64,000 bases of DNA from DASPWV01 sp046726375 (GTDB lineage: Bacteria > Acidobacteriota > Vicinamibacteria > Vicinamibacterales > UBA2999), in NCBI GenBank assembly GCA_046726375.1, contig JBKPAJ010000065.1, positions 1 to 64,000 of the forward strand. The letters run 5' to 3'. The notes under the pieces were generated by a model. The model ran no database searches. It was given only the letters and a program-made list of their open reading frames with translations, and was not told where the DNA came from. The stretch's first letter is position 1. Each line of letters begins with the position of its first letter. Below are positions 15,183 through 23,342 of the stretch, in pieces. The position numbers and the translations under genes were made by a program.

Positions 15183-16838
15183 ATGACGAAGAGCAACTCG
15201 GAGCTTGATGCGTTGATCGCCGGCGCAGGGCCAACCGGACTCGCGTTAGCGACCCAGCTTCAGACGTTCGGCGCACGGTTTCGGATCATCGACCGGCTCC
15301 TCGATCGCACACGTGAATCCCGTGCGCTCGGCGTCCAGGCGCGCACGCTGGAATTGCTGCAGATGCTCGGCCTTGGGGAACGGCTCGTGGCCCGAGGCAA
15401 CAGGAGCACCCGCCTCAAGTTCTACCTCGAAGGCCGAGCGGTTGCGCCAGTGACGCTTGGTGATATCGGTGCGGTGGACACTCGTTTTCCGTTCATCCTG
15501 TTCGTCTCACAGGCAGAGACGGAGGAGGTTCTGAACGAATGGCTACGTGCATCAGGCGTGGTGATTGAGCGCGGCACTGAGCTGACATCGTTCGAACGCG
15601 AAGACAATGGCCTTCAGTGCCTGCTTCAACGAGACGATGGTCGGCAAGAGCGCCTTCACACACGGTTCTTGGTCGGGTGCGACGGGGCACATAGCGCCGT
15701 CAGAAAAGGGAGCGGGATTGCATTCGAAGGCGGACGTTATCCGCAGGATTTTGCGCTCGGCGACGTCGAAGCCGACGGGCCGCTCGAACCGAACGCGATC
15801 AACTCGTTTAGCGGGGGCGGTGGAGTGGCCATGTTCTTCCCGCTTGGGCGGCCGACGACGTGGCGCGTTGTCGCCATGGCTGCGGACAAACAGGCCGACG
15901 CTGAACCGGGGCGACCGTCGTCACCCGATATCGTGGGCGCCCTGCAGCTTTCGGAACTGCAGGACCTCGTGGACCCGCCGACGGCTGGAACGATTCGCCT
16001 CCGCGATCCTGCATGGCTGACCCGCTTTCATCTCCATCATCGCCAGATTGCGAGCTATCGAAGAAACAACGTCTTCCTCGCCGGCGATGCGGCGCACATC
16101 CACAGCCCCGTCGGCGCGCAGGGTATGAATACGGGCATTCAGGATGCGTGGAACCTTGGGTGGAAACTGGGCTTGGTTGCCCGCGGCGTTGCGCACATTC
16201 GTCTGCTGGATACGTACGACGGCGAACGCTGGCCGGTCGGCCAGTTCCTGCTTCGATACACGGACCGGCTGTTCAGCACGTTTACGCGTGTGATGTCCGG
16301 GCGTCCGCTGGCCACGTGGGCCAGACGCGTCGTGGTACCGCACGTGGTTCCCCACGCGTTTGAGTCGCGCTGGCTTCGGCGGACCGCGTTCAGTTTTGTG
16401 TCGGAGCTCGGTATCCGGTATCGGAAGAGTCCAGGGATCGCTGAAGGAGAACCCAGATTGCGAAAGGGACCTCGCGCTGGCGACCGCCTTCCCGATGCCG
16501 AGGTTCTCGTGAACGGGCGCTCCACATATCTTCAGGAGGCGCTCGCGGGTCCGCATCTCGCGCTGCTCCTGTGCGGAGACTCGCGCACTTGGAAATCACT
16601 GGAGTTGGACCGATTGCGAGAACAGTACAGGCGGGTGATCGCAACGCACTACCTCAGCGCCACTGGATCGGAGGGGTCACTGGTCGACGGGAAGGGGCAC
16701 GCGTTTGCTCGGCTCGGAGTGCGGGATGCGGCGCAATACCTGGTGCGTCCGGACGGCTACATCGCCTTCCGATCTGCCGGACGGACGTTCGAGCAACTCG
16801 AACGATATCTGGCTGACTGGTACGTGGCGGCGCCGTGA
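15183..16838 (+). CDS. FAD-dependent aromatic monooxygenase (PheA/TfdB family)
   Basis: A 551-residue class A flavoprotein. Motifs: GAGPTGLALATQ near 14 (FAD ADP-binding), GCDGAHSAVR near 165 (DG motif), and GDAAHIHSPVGAQGMNTGIQDAWNL near 300 (GD motif with substrate-binding helix). The C-terminal 150 residues resemble the thioredoxin-like domain of phenol hydroxylases. It probably hydroxylates a phenolic substrate with NADPH. Starts at ATG 15183, 27 bases after the multicopper oxidase, so it may form a phenol-oxidation unit with it. Confidence 0.9.
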   Translation: MTKSNSELDALIAGAGPTGLALATQLQTFGARFRIIDRLLDRTRESRALGVQARTLELLQMLGLGERLVARGNRSTRLKFYLEGRAVAPVTLGDIGAVDTRFPFILFVSQAETEEVLNEWLRASGVVIERGTELTSFEREDNGLQCLLQRDDGRQERLHTRFLVGCDGAHSAVRKGSGIAFEGGRYPQDFALGDVEADGPLEPNAINSFSGGGGVAMFFPLGRPTTWRVVAMAADKQADAEPGRPSSPDIVGALQLSELQDLVDPPTAGTIRLRDPAWLTRFHLHHRQIASYRRNNVFLAGDAAHIHSPVGAQGMNTGIQDAWNLGWKLGLVARGVAHIRLLDTYDGERWPVGQFLLRYTDRLFSTFTRVMSGRPLATWARRVVVPHVVPHAFESRWLRRTAFSFVSELGIRYRKSPGIAEGEPRLRKGPRAGDRLPDAEVLVNGRSTYLQEALAGPHLALLLCGDSRTWKSLELDRLREQYRRVIATHYLSATGSEGSLVDGKGHAFARLGVRDAAQYLVRPDGYIAFRSAGRTFEQLERYLADWYVAAP

Positions 16839-16986
16839 GGTCGGACTGCGTGGGCGTGGGAAGTCGCGCTGCCTTCGACGACTTCAACAGCTGCATGCTG
16901 TCCACGGATTCGTCGTGACGTATCAGCGTAACTAGTGACCAGCAGCAGGAATCATCTACGCCAGATGGAGTCGAGTTGATAGCCGC

Positions 16987-17607
16987 ATGGGGTTCTACCG
17001 AAACCATCTCTATCCACGACTCGTGAACGGATTGGGCGACCCAGCACCAATCCGGTATCGCCGGCGAGATGTGCTGCGTGAGGCACGGGGGACCGTGCTG
17101 GAGATTGGCGTAGGTTCGGGGGCGAACTTTCCCCATTACGACGCAGCACGCGTCGACAAAATCTATGCTCTCGAGCCAAATCCAGGGATGGTGCAACTGG
17201 CGGAACGACGCCTTCGCCGCATAGCTCTCACGGTCGAGTTCCTGGGTGTGCCCGGCGAACGTATTCCCCTCGTGGATGCGCGCGTTGATACGGTTGTGAG
17301 CACGTTCACGTTGTGTACGATTCCCGCGGTGGTGGATGCGCTTCGTGACGTCCAGCGTGTCATGAAGCCCGCCGGCAAGCTGATTTTTCTTGAGATCAGC
17401 GCGTCACCCGATCCGCGAGTGCGTCGGTGGCAGCGCCGATGGGAGCCGCTTCATCACGCGCTATTCGAGGGGCTGTTCCTCACCAGGGACATTCCATCGC
17501 TCTTGAAGGCCAGCGGGTTCTCGATCGAGAGTGTGAGTACCGGGTATATGGCTCGGTTCCCGAAGTCCTGGGCGCATTGCTGTTGGGGGAGCGCCGTTCT
17601 GGACTGA
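16987..17607 (+). CDS. Class I SAM-dependent methyltransferase
   Basis: A 206-residue methyltransferase with the SAM-binding motif VLEIGVGSGANFPHY (about 37-51), the acidic post-I ALEPNPGM and VVSTFTLCTIPAVVDALRDVQRVMKPAGKLIF, the UbiE/Methyltransf_11 layout. The substrate is unknown. The ATG at 16987 follows a weak AGTTGATAGC. It lies 148 bases after the FAD gene without obvious promoter or terminator. Confidence 0.85.
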   Translation: MGFYRNHLYPRLVNGLGDPAPIRYRRRDVLREARGTVLEIGVGSGANFPHYDAARVDKIYALEPNPGMVQLAERRLRRIALTVEFLGVPGERIPLVDARVDTVVSTFTLCTIPAVVDALRDVQRVMKPAGKLIFLEISASPDPRVRRWQRRWEPLHHALFEGLFLTRDIPSLLKASGFSIESVSTGYMARFPKSWAHCCWGSAVLD

Positions 17608-17922
17608 TAGCGTTTTCGAGCTCTTCGGATGCGACGATGGGATGGGGTTCCTGGTGAAACGGGCAGAGGCCGATTTCAATCTCGCGGGAATCCCACGCTC
17701 GCCCCGAAGGTCGTGCGCACGAAGCCGCATGAGAGAGACAGCGAAAGGCGATTCGAGGATACTTCGGGCGAGACGCGTGGTCTTGGCCTGGGGCTGAGCC
17801 CAGCGTTTGCGCACCGCCCACGAACCGGGGATCTCCTCCGCACGGCGCTCATTGCGGGAACGCACAATGAGCGGATCTTCGCGCTAACGATGGGCGGCGG
17901 TCAGACGTAGTACGGGTTGTTC
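17608..17922. other. Intergenic region without assignable gene
   Basis: About 315 bases between the methyltransferase and the second FAD gene. Open frames exist on both strands but have no recognisable domain or start signal, so nothing is called. Confidence 0.4.
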
Positions 17923-19113
17923 ATGTCGAGCGAGAGCAAGCCGCGCACGGCACTAATCGTCGGAGCCGGGATCGGCGGACTCGCCGCGGGCATTGCGCTG
18001 CAGCGAGCCGGGTGGCGCGTGCGTGTGTTCGAGCGCGCGACCCACGCGCGCGAGCTGGGGTTTGCGCTGTTGCTCGCCCCGAATGCGCTTGCCTCGCTCG
18101 AGCACTTCGGCGTTGCAGACCGCGTCATCGCGGCGGGCTGCGAAATGACAGGCGGTGAAATCTGCGGCACGGGTGGGCGGGTGTTGCGTCGCTTTGATCT
18201 GACCTCACTTCGCGAACTGCTTCCCCAGCCTTCCGTGGTGGTCTTGCGGCCTGCTCTCCACGGCGTGCTGTTAGACGCATTCGGACCACAACAGGTGTCA
18301 CTCGACAGCGAAGCAACTGGCGTCTCGTTCGAGGGGCTTACGCCGACGCTGCGACTGACCAACGGTCGCACTGTCGAGGGAAACGTCGTGATTGGCGCCG
18401 ACGGTGTCGATTCGGTCATACGTCGCGTCCTTCACCCCGGTGAGCCTCCACCACGCCGCAGCGGATTGTGGGCGGTTCGCGGAGTAGCCCACGGAGGCGA
18501 GAGGTACATGTCGGGGCCCTCCGGAGCGCAGTACTTCGGGCGCGGCACTGAAGGCGGTATCGCGCGCGCCGGTCCAGAAGCCGTCTACTGGTACGTGTCA
18601 GTAACGGCGAAGCAGGTCGGCGATTCCCGCAACACCGAACGGATCGCGCGGCGTGCTGTCGCCCAGTTCGATCAGCGTTTCCGGGCAATCGTCTCTGCCA
18701 CCAGCCCCATGGACATGAGGCTCGATGAACTCCTCGATCGCGAGCCGCTTTCGAAATGGGGCTGCGGCCTGGTCACTCTGCTCGGTGACGCGGCGCACCC
18801 GATGCTCCCACACGCCGGGCAGGGTGCGGCGCAGGCTCTCGAAGATGCTGCGGCCATCGGACGTGCTCTGGACGGAGTGGTCGACGTCCACGTGGCGTTG
18901 CGGGCGTACGAGCAGCTTCGGTCACGGCGCGTGCATCGCATTGCGCAGATCGCCCGCCGTAACGCCCGTTTTGGCTCCATGACGAGCTGGGTCGGACAGG
19001 CGCTCCACGATTTGTTCATTCGCCTCGTACCTGCGTCCGTGTTCACGAAGACCTATCTCGAGTTTGGGAGTCCGCCGGGGCTTGAATTCGGCAGTGACGT
19101 CCGCGCGTGGTAG
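17923..19113 (+). CDS. FAD-dependent monooxygenase (salicylate/kynurenine hydroxylase-like)
   Basis: A 396-residue flavoprotein with the dinucleotide-binding motif GAGIGGLAAGIALQRAGW (about 15-32), GADGVDSVIRR (DG motif, about 155-165) and GDAAHPMLPHAGQGAAQALEDAAAIG (about 280-305). This is the short, single-domain form that includes salicylate hydroxylase and similar aromatic hydroxylases. The ATG at 17923 was chosen over an upstream TTG at 17917. It overlaps the next small gene by 7 bases. Confidence 0.9.
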   Translation: MSSESKPRTALIVGAGIGGLAAGIALQRAGWRVRVFERATHARELGFALLLAPNALASLEHFGVADRVIAAGCEMTGGEICGTGGRVLRRFDLTSLRELLPQPSVVVLRPALHGVLLDAFGPQQVSLDSEATGVSFEGLTPTLRLTNGRTVEGNVVIGADGVDSVIRRVLHPGEPPPRRSGLWAVRGVAHGGERYMSGPSGAQYFGRGTEGGIARAGPEAVYWYVSVTAKQVGDSRNTERIARRAVAQFDQRFRAIVSATSPMDMRLDELLDREPLSKWGCGLVTLLGDAAHPMLPHAGQGAAQALEDAAAIGRALDGVVDVHVALRAYEQLRSRRVHRIAQIARRNARFGSMTSWVGQALHDLFIRLVPASVFTKTYLEFGSPPGLEFGSDVRAW

Positions 19114-19433
19114 CGGCCGAACAGCGGAGATCAACATTGAACCGCGCTTTTCTCACGAGCCCCCAGTTTCTCGAGGCCGCAGCGATCGAGGAGCCGCTGC
19201 GCGCGACGTTACGCATGCTGCGCAAGCTGACGCGCGAGCATGCCGTGGATGCGGACGACATTCGCGCGGTACTCGCTGCCGGCGTGTCACGCGAGCAGAT
19301 CGAAGACGCACTCGCAGTGTCCCTCGTCTTCAACACCGTCGATCGGCTCTCGCGCGCCTTCGGGTTCGTTGTCGCGGATCCCCAGGCCTTCGACGCTGGC
19401 GCGAGGTTTTCAGTCGCGCGGGGCTACCGCTGA
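19107..19433 (+). CDS. C-terminal half of an AhpD-like/CMD protein
   Basis: A 108-residue protein whose sequence LRMLRKLTREHAVDADDIRAVLAAGVSREQIEDALAV followed by FNTVDRLSRAFGF matches the C-terminal half of carboxymuconolactone-decarboxylase/AhpD-like proteins. The catalytic first half with the C-x3-H or C-x2-C motif is missing, so it is either a truncated gene or a partner. The GTG at 19107 overlaps the FAD gene; TTG at 19137 with AGCGGAGA upstream is an alternative start. Confidence 0.6.
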   Translation: MVAAEQRRSTLNRAFLTSPQFLEAAAIEEPLRATLRMLRKLTREHAVDADDIRAVLAAGVSREQIEDALAVSLVFNTVDRLSRAFGFVVADPQAFDAGARFSVARGYR

Positions 19434-19750
19434 CCGCACGCTGGGATCACAACCCACCTGGGACGGCCGCGTCCACGAGAATGCGCGCCGGTCGGTTGCT
19501 GTGTGCAGTGATCGCTGCGGCCCGCGTCCCCTCGTGCCATTCAAGCCGCCCAGCTCCCGCACGCCTCGGTGGTCCACATCGAGGCGTGAGATGGCGTCTG
19601 CGGTGTTACCCCGCTGTTACCCCGGCGCTTGAGCTAGTGGATTTGAATTTCGGCTCCAGCGAGACAACCGGCGTCCGCAGGCGATAGGGGCGGCCTCTAA
19701 GCGCTTTTAAACGCGCGAGATCTGATAGTGACCTATATGTGACCTATGAA
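19434..19750. other. Intergenic region, start of the degraded segment
   Basis: About 317 bases holding no gene I can support. It borders the tRNA-like repeat and marks the transition from intact genes to gene debris. Confidence 0.4.
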
Positions 19751-19862
19751 CTCGGAAAGTGGTCGGGGCGACTGGATTCGAACCAGCGACCCCCTGCGCC
19801 CAAGTGCCGCATCATGCGATTTCCCGAAACTCTCTGCAACAAGGCTCCTTCCAAGTCGTTGG
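19751..19862 (-). repeat. tRNA-Pro-like 3' end within a ~112-bp repeat, copy 1
   Basis: On the minus strand the segment ends with GGTCGCTGGTTCGAATCC then AGTCGCCCCGACCA: a T-arm, a 3' acceptor strand CGCCCCG, discriminator A and CCA. The preceding CACTTGGGCGCAG resembles a proline anticodon arm with GGG. There is no D-arm or 5' acceptor strand. A second copy of the same length, about 88% identical by eye, is on the opposite strand at 51618-51730. It looks like an attachment-site or duplicated tRNA 3' end left by an integrative element. Confidence 0.6.
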
Positions 19863-20427
19863 ATCTGCATCAATTCGTGGCGATGGCTGCCGCCAAGGCA
19901 AACGACGCCGGGCCTGGAACCCCTGGGTGCCAACTGGGACCCCTGCGCGCCAAGCAGGCCACGGAGCCCACGAATCGTCCCGATGCTGAAGGACCACGCT
20001 TGGAAATTGATTCCGTTCGCCCTCAGTAACGCACACCGACACGCATCAACGCACTGTCCATCAACGACTTCCCGCAGCAACGATGTGCATCGGAGTGTCC
20101 CCGTAAATCACGGTGTTTGCCCCGGGGTTTAGGGGGTATCTGAACAGGTCTGACACAAGCCGGACGCCAACTTGTCGCGACGCACATCAACGAACAACGT
20201 GTAATAAGCGGTCCTAGCGCTTCGACGCGATGATTCGGACGAGGCCGGGAATCCTTCAGTTCGTACGCGCCCTGTTGGTGATGAATCAGGCCGTTGCGTG
20301 TACCGCCGGCAGTCGATACGACCGTCCAGGATCGGGCTCTCCGCACCATACAGCGGCAAGGTCAGGTTGAAGGCTCGCGAGTAGCAGGCGGTCCCGCGAA
20401 GCGAGATTCGCGCAGAGTTTCTGTCTC

Positions 20428-20712
20428 TTACTTTTTCTTGGAGAACAGAGTCGAACGGGGTGGCACTACTTTCCTTCGTGGGGAGGAAGGTTGTTGCAAC
20501 AGGCCCTTCAGCGCGTCAAGAAGCATTTGCGTGGTCTCCGGCGGACCAAACCTTTCGTCCAGAAAATAGAAACGTGACCAGCGCGTATCCCTGTCGGTGA
20601 ACTTCAAGTATTCGAACGGCGGATCTGTATGGGTCGAGTCGGTCGCCTTGGTTCGGAAGCATCCATCATGGTGCTCGCATGAGACCGAATGAACTTCGAA
20701 TGTCGCAGATGA
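20428..20712 (-). pseudogene. C-terminal remnant of an unrecognised gene
   Basis: A minus-strand frame open between stops at 20715 and 20428 and without any start codon. Its translation is protein-like (for example SRFYFLDERFGPPETTQML, then a lysine-rich tail), with codon bias like neighbouring genes. It is probably the end of a gene whose beginning was lost. The family is not recognised. Confidence 0.4.
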
Positions 20713-20737
20713 TTATCCAGCGCTACAACAAGCCGAG

Positions 20738-21042
20738 CACCGGATTCTGGTCAACGCGCTGACCCCCCGGATCGATCATCACCCAGGAACGGATCGACAA
20801 GATGAGCGATGGCACATTCGGCGAATCCGAGGTGCCGGAGGCCGCAGTCAAGACTCGGGAGAAGTTGCAGGCCGCAGTGAAGGGCGGCGCCTTCGCGCAG
20901 ATGCTGACCACCATGATGCCGCTGGGCCGCCCCGGCTATCCCGACGAGATCGGCAAAGGCGGTGCTGTTCTTGGCATCCGACATGGCCAGCTACATCAGC
21001 GGCGCCAACCTGATCGTCGATGGCGCGCAGACCCTGCGGTAA
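20738..21042 (+). pseudogene. Short-chain dehydrogenase remnant with frameshifts
   Basis: Contains the C-terminal third of an SDR: VNALTP, then GSIITQERID, then PLGRPGYPDEIG and VLFLASDMASYISG ending GANLIVDGAQTLR. These parts lie in different frames; one extra C in a C6 run near 20763-20768 and one insertion near 20955 separate them. The Rossmann motif and catalytic YxxxK are absent, so it is non-functional. Confidence 0.75.
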
Positions 21043-21165
21043 CGAACGCCTCACGCGTCACTGCGATTTGTGATCGTCGGCGACCTTAGCAGCGCCGTCG
21101 AGACGCGAGGCGTCGGACCAGGTCAACGCGATCGTGCGGATGATTCAACGAGCTATGCTCGGGAC

Positions 21166-21606
21166 ATGACGATTCGACGGATGGACAACGTCGGCATTGT
21201 TGTCGACGACCTCGCCGCGGCTATCGCGTTCTTTGTCGAACTTGGTCTCCACCTGGAGGGCGAGACGACAGTCGAGGGACCTTCGGTCGACCAAATGGTC
21301 GGGCTCGGCGACGTCCGAACGGACATCGCAATGATGCGGACCCCGGACGGCCACGGCCGCGTTGAGCTGATGAAGTTCCAGAGGCCGACGGCGGTCAGCG
21401 CTGAACCGAAAAACGCACCGGCGAACACGCTCGGGATACGTCGCATTATGTTCGCCGTTGACGACATCGACGACGTCGTTGCCCGCCTGCAGAAGCATGG
21501 CGCCGAACTCGTTGGCGAGGTGGCGCAGTACGAGGACAAGTATCGGCTCTGCTACGTTCGGGGCCCTGAGGGCATCCTCGTCGCGCTGGCCGAGCAGGTC
21601 CGCTAG
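21166..21606 (+). CDS. VOC-family (glyoxalase-like) protein
   Basis: A 146-residue vicinal-oxygen-chelate protein: two beta-alpha-beta-beta-beta units, beginning MTIRRMDNVGIVVDDLAAAIAFF, with GRVELMKF in the middle and a second unit starting IRRIMFAVDDIDDVVARL, ending YVRGPEGILVALAEQ. Metal ligands are likely His/Glu positions of these units, but the first is replaced by asparagine. Starts at 21166; the longer frame from 21070 has no domain. Intact although surrounded by debris. Function unknown. Confidence 0.8.
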   Translation: MTIRRMDNVGIVVDDLAAAIAFFVELGLHLEGETTVEGPSVDQMVGLGDVRTDIAMMRTPDGHGRVELMKFQRPTAVSAEPKNAPANTLGIRRIMFAVDDIDDVVARLQKHGAELVGEVAQYEDKYRLCYVRGPEGILVALAEQVR

Positions 21607-21730
21607 CGGAGGTCCTCGAAGTGGAGTCCGCATTTGGCCCGATTGTGTCATTGGGCTATTGCACTCTCTCTCACGACATCCGCCTAGCGCCCGGTCTTGT
21701 GCTCGTAAGCGTCGCGTGTCCCAAGCCTTA

Positions 21731-21978
21731 AGCGAGAGCCGGCGCGCCACCACCAACGATTTGGACAAGCACGGCCGCAATTGAGGACAGAGGGAGCACG
21801 TAGTCCACGGCGCTCGTGTCGATGGCTGCCTGCGGCATTCCGTGGTACTCGGCGGTCGCCTTATCTTGGGCGATGACGACCCCTCCCATCTTCGATATTT
21901 CAAGAACACCCGAGACGTGAGGCGCGAGCCACTGGAGAAGCGGCGACAGCTGCTCGAGAAGAGGGTTCTTCCGAAACT
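21731..21978 (-). pseudogene. CheB methylesterase C-terminal fragment
   Basis: The minus-strand translation GGVVIAQDKATAEYHGMP followed by AAIDTSAVDYVLPLSSIA is the end of a CheB catalytic domain (usual GVTIAQDE.., GMP.AAI..GAVD.VLPL). The fragment begins exactly at the boundary of a 56-base direct repeat (21979), where it is fused to unrelated sequence. Only about 80 residues of the gene remain. Confidence 0.7.
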
Positions 21979-22034
21979 GCTCGGTATCTCGACTTGTTGA
22001 AACCGCAACGGAAGCGGTACGAAGTGTTCGACAC
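21979..22034 (+). repeat. 56-base direct repeat, copy 1
   Basis: Perfectly identical to 22249-22304, 270 bases downstream in the same orientation. Copy 2 lies within the integrase start (residues 7-25), so copy 1 is a displaced piece of integrase DNA inserted between CheB and ligase debris. Confidence 0.9.
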
Positions 22035-22035
22035 C

Positions 22036-22210
22036 GGAACCGGTCCGGTACTCGGCGTCGCTCGATGCGGATCTTCCCACTTTGATCCAATCAGTGAAGG
22101 TGCACGGGTTCGAAGGACTCGTCGCGAAACGTTGCGCGAGTCTCTATGAGCCAGGCCTTCGGTCAGGCGCGTGGATGAAGATGCGCGTGAACCGCGGCCA
22201 AAGAAACATC
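22036..22210 (+). pseudogene. ATP-dependent DNA ligase D fragment
   Basis: The plus-strand frame gives DADLPTLIQSVKVHGFEGLV, then AKRCASLYEPGLRSGAWMKM, the nucleotidyltransferase motifs around V-A-K and RSGAW-K of LigD-type ligases. Nothing before or after is ligase-like, so it is a 55-residue remnant between the two copies of the 56-base repeat. Confidence 0.7.
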
Positions 22211-22228
22211 GGGAGGGTAGAAAAACCA

Positions 22229-22420
22229 TGGCGACTGTCACTCTGACCGCTCGGTATCTCGACTTGTTGAAACCGCAACGGAAGCGGTACGAAGTGTTCG
22301 ACACGATCGTGCCAGGCTTCGCGATCCGCGTGACGTCGGCGGGGCACAAGTCTTTCACGCAGTACTACCGCCATGGCCGACTACGGCGAGTCGGTTTGGG
22401 TCGCTATCCCGACGTGTTGT
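22229..22420 (+). pseudogene. Tyrosine-recombinase integrase, N-terminal remnant
   Basis: From ATG 22229 the frame reads MATVTLTARYLDLLKPQRKR and continues FAIRVTSAGHKSFTQYYRH with LRRVGLGRYPDV, the arm-DNA-binding (DUF4102-type) domain of phage or island integrases. After about 57 codons similarity stops and the catalytic R...H-R...Y domain is missing. It is the only trace of a mobile element in the window apart from the tRNA-like repeats, which are typical integrase targets. Confidence 0.75.
22249..22304 (+). repeat. 56-base direct repeat, copy 2
   Basis: Identical to 21979-22034; this copy is in its natural place inside the integrase N-terminus. Confidence 0.9.
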
Positions 22421-22820
22421 TGGGTCGTGCTTGGCTACAGCCAGTACAACTTCATCAACTCGCCCCAGGGTACCGCAGATTGTCGGAAAATTCCTCGCCG
22501 ATTCGTTCACCAATCGCTGACCGGCGCAGCAGCAGCCTCGCAGAGGGCGCCGGATCGGACAAGAGCCGTCCAATGAGGAGCCGTTGCGCTACAGCCGGTC
22601 GATAATCGAGGCCGCGATACCCAAACGTTTTGATTCTGTTCTCGAACGACACTCGCCCTTGAACTAGCTTCACTAGTCTCGCCATTGTCGGCGTCGAACC
22701 GGAGCTCTTTCATGTTCGCGTGACGCGAACCTTTCAGGGTGTCTACTCGCGGCCATGCCGAAAGTTGGCCGAAGCAACTGTAGCGCCTAGAGGCGAAGGA
22801 ATAACCTAAGGTAGCAGCCA
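22421..22820. other. Degraded sequence without assignable gene
   Basis: About 400 bases between the integrase remnant and the ECF41 promoter. Several short frames exist on both strands, none with a recognisable domain. Confidence 0.4.
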
Positions 22821-22847
22821 TGTCACATTCCGAAGGCCTATCCCGTC
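22821..22847 (+). promoter_or_regulatory. ECF41-type promoter TGTCACA-N16-CGTC
   Basis: TGTCACA (22821-22827), exactly 16 bases, CGTC (22844-22847). This is the published consensus for group ECF41 sigma factors. It lies 32 bases before the DUF6223 gene, which is followed by an ECF41 sigma gene, so the pair is probably autoregulated. Confidence 0.75.
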
Positions 22848-22879
22848 CCACCATTGGAGGACTAGAGGAACGAAAATCT

Positions 22880-23308
22880 ATGAAACGAACCTTCGCTCTT
22901 ATTCTCGGCGCCCTGGCTGCAGCCGCCCTGTTGGGGGGGCTTGTGCATGCCGTGCTGGTGGCCGCGCACCTTTCCGAGCCAGCCGCCACCACGGTTTACG
23001 GCCTGACCCCCCGGCGACTCTGGGCCACCACGGTCGCTGTACTGGCGCTGGTCGGCGTGGTCATCGGTGGGCTGGCTCTGGCCCGCCCCGCCAGTCGTTT
23101 CGGCACCGCCTCTGGGGGACTTGGAGCCATCGTGGCCCTGGTGGCGGGGCTAATCGCCGCGGTCAATGGCGGGCTGGTTTTGGCTATCGCCAACGGTGGT
23201 CCCGGCACCGGCAACGGAGTAGTCGGCGGCGCCGGGGCGTTGGTGCTGGGGCTGATCGGCATGGCCCTCGGCGGGCTGGCTCTGGCCCGCTCCCACCGTA
23301 CGGCCTGA
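22880..23308 (+). CDS. DUF6223-like membrane protein
   Basis: A 142-residue integral membrane protein, glycine- and alanine-rich, with about four helices (5-25, 47-67, 77-98, 112-132). The tandem GLALAR segments near 70 and 130 indicate an internal duplication. I associate it with the DUF6223 family. ATG at 22880 follows GAGGAAC. It is 34 bases before the ECF41 sigma gene and shares its promoter. Confidence 0.7.
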   Translation: MKRTFALILGALAAAALLGGLVHAVLVAAHLSEPAATTVYGLTPRRLWATTVAVLALVGVVIGGLALARPASRFGTASGGLGAIVALVAGLIAAVNGGLVLAIANGGPGTGNGVVGGAGALVLGLIGMALGGLALARSHRTA

Positions 23309-23342
23309 CGGCGGTGCGCACGACGTGAGTTCCGTGAACGCG

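Noticed and set aside
17629..17910. Plus-strand 93-codon frame between methyltransferase and FAD gene
   Set aside because: Both strands are open here and neither shows a domain, so the coding strand cannot be decided.
19739..20132. Open frames over the tRNA-like repeat (GATGFEPATP/DWIRTSDP peptides)
   Set aside because: These peptides are known products of reverse tRNA 3' ends and are not proteins.
22455..22685. Minus-strand 76-codon frame (MARLVKLVQGRVSFENRI)
   Set aside because: No family recognised and no start signal; lies in debris.
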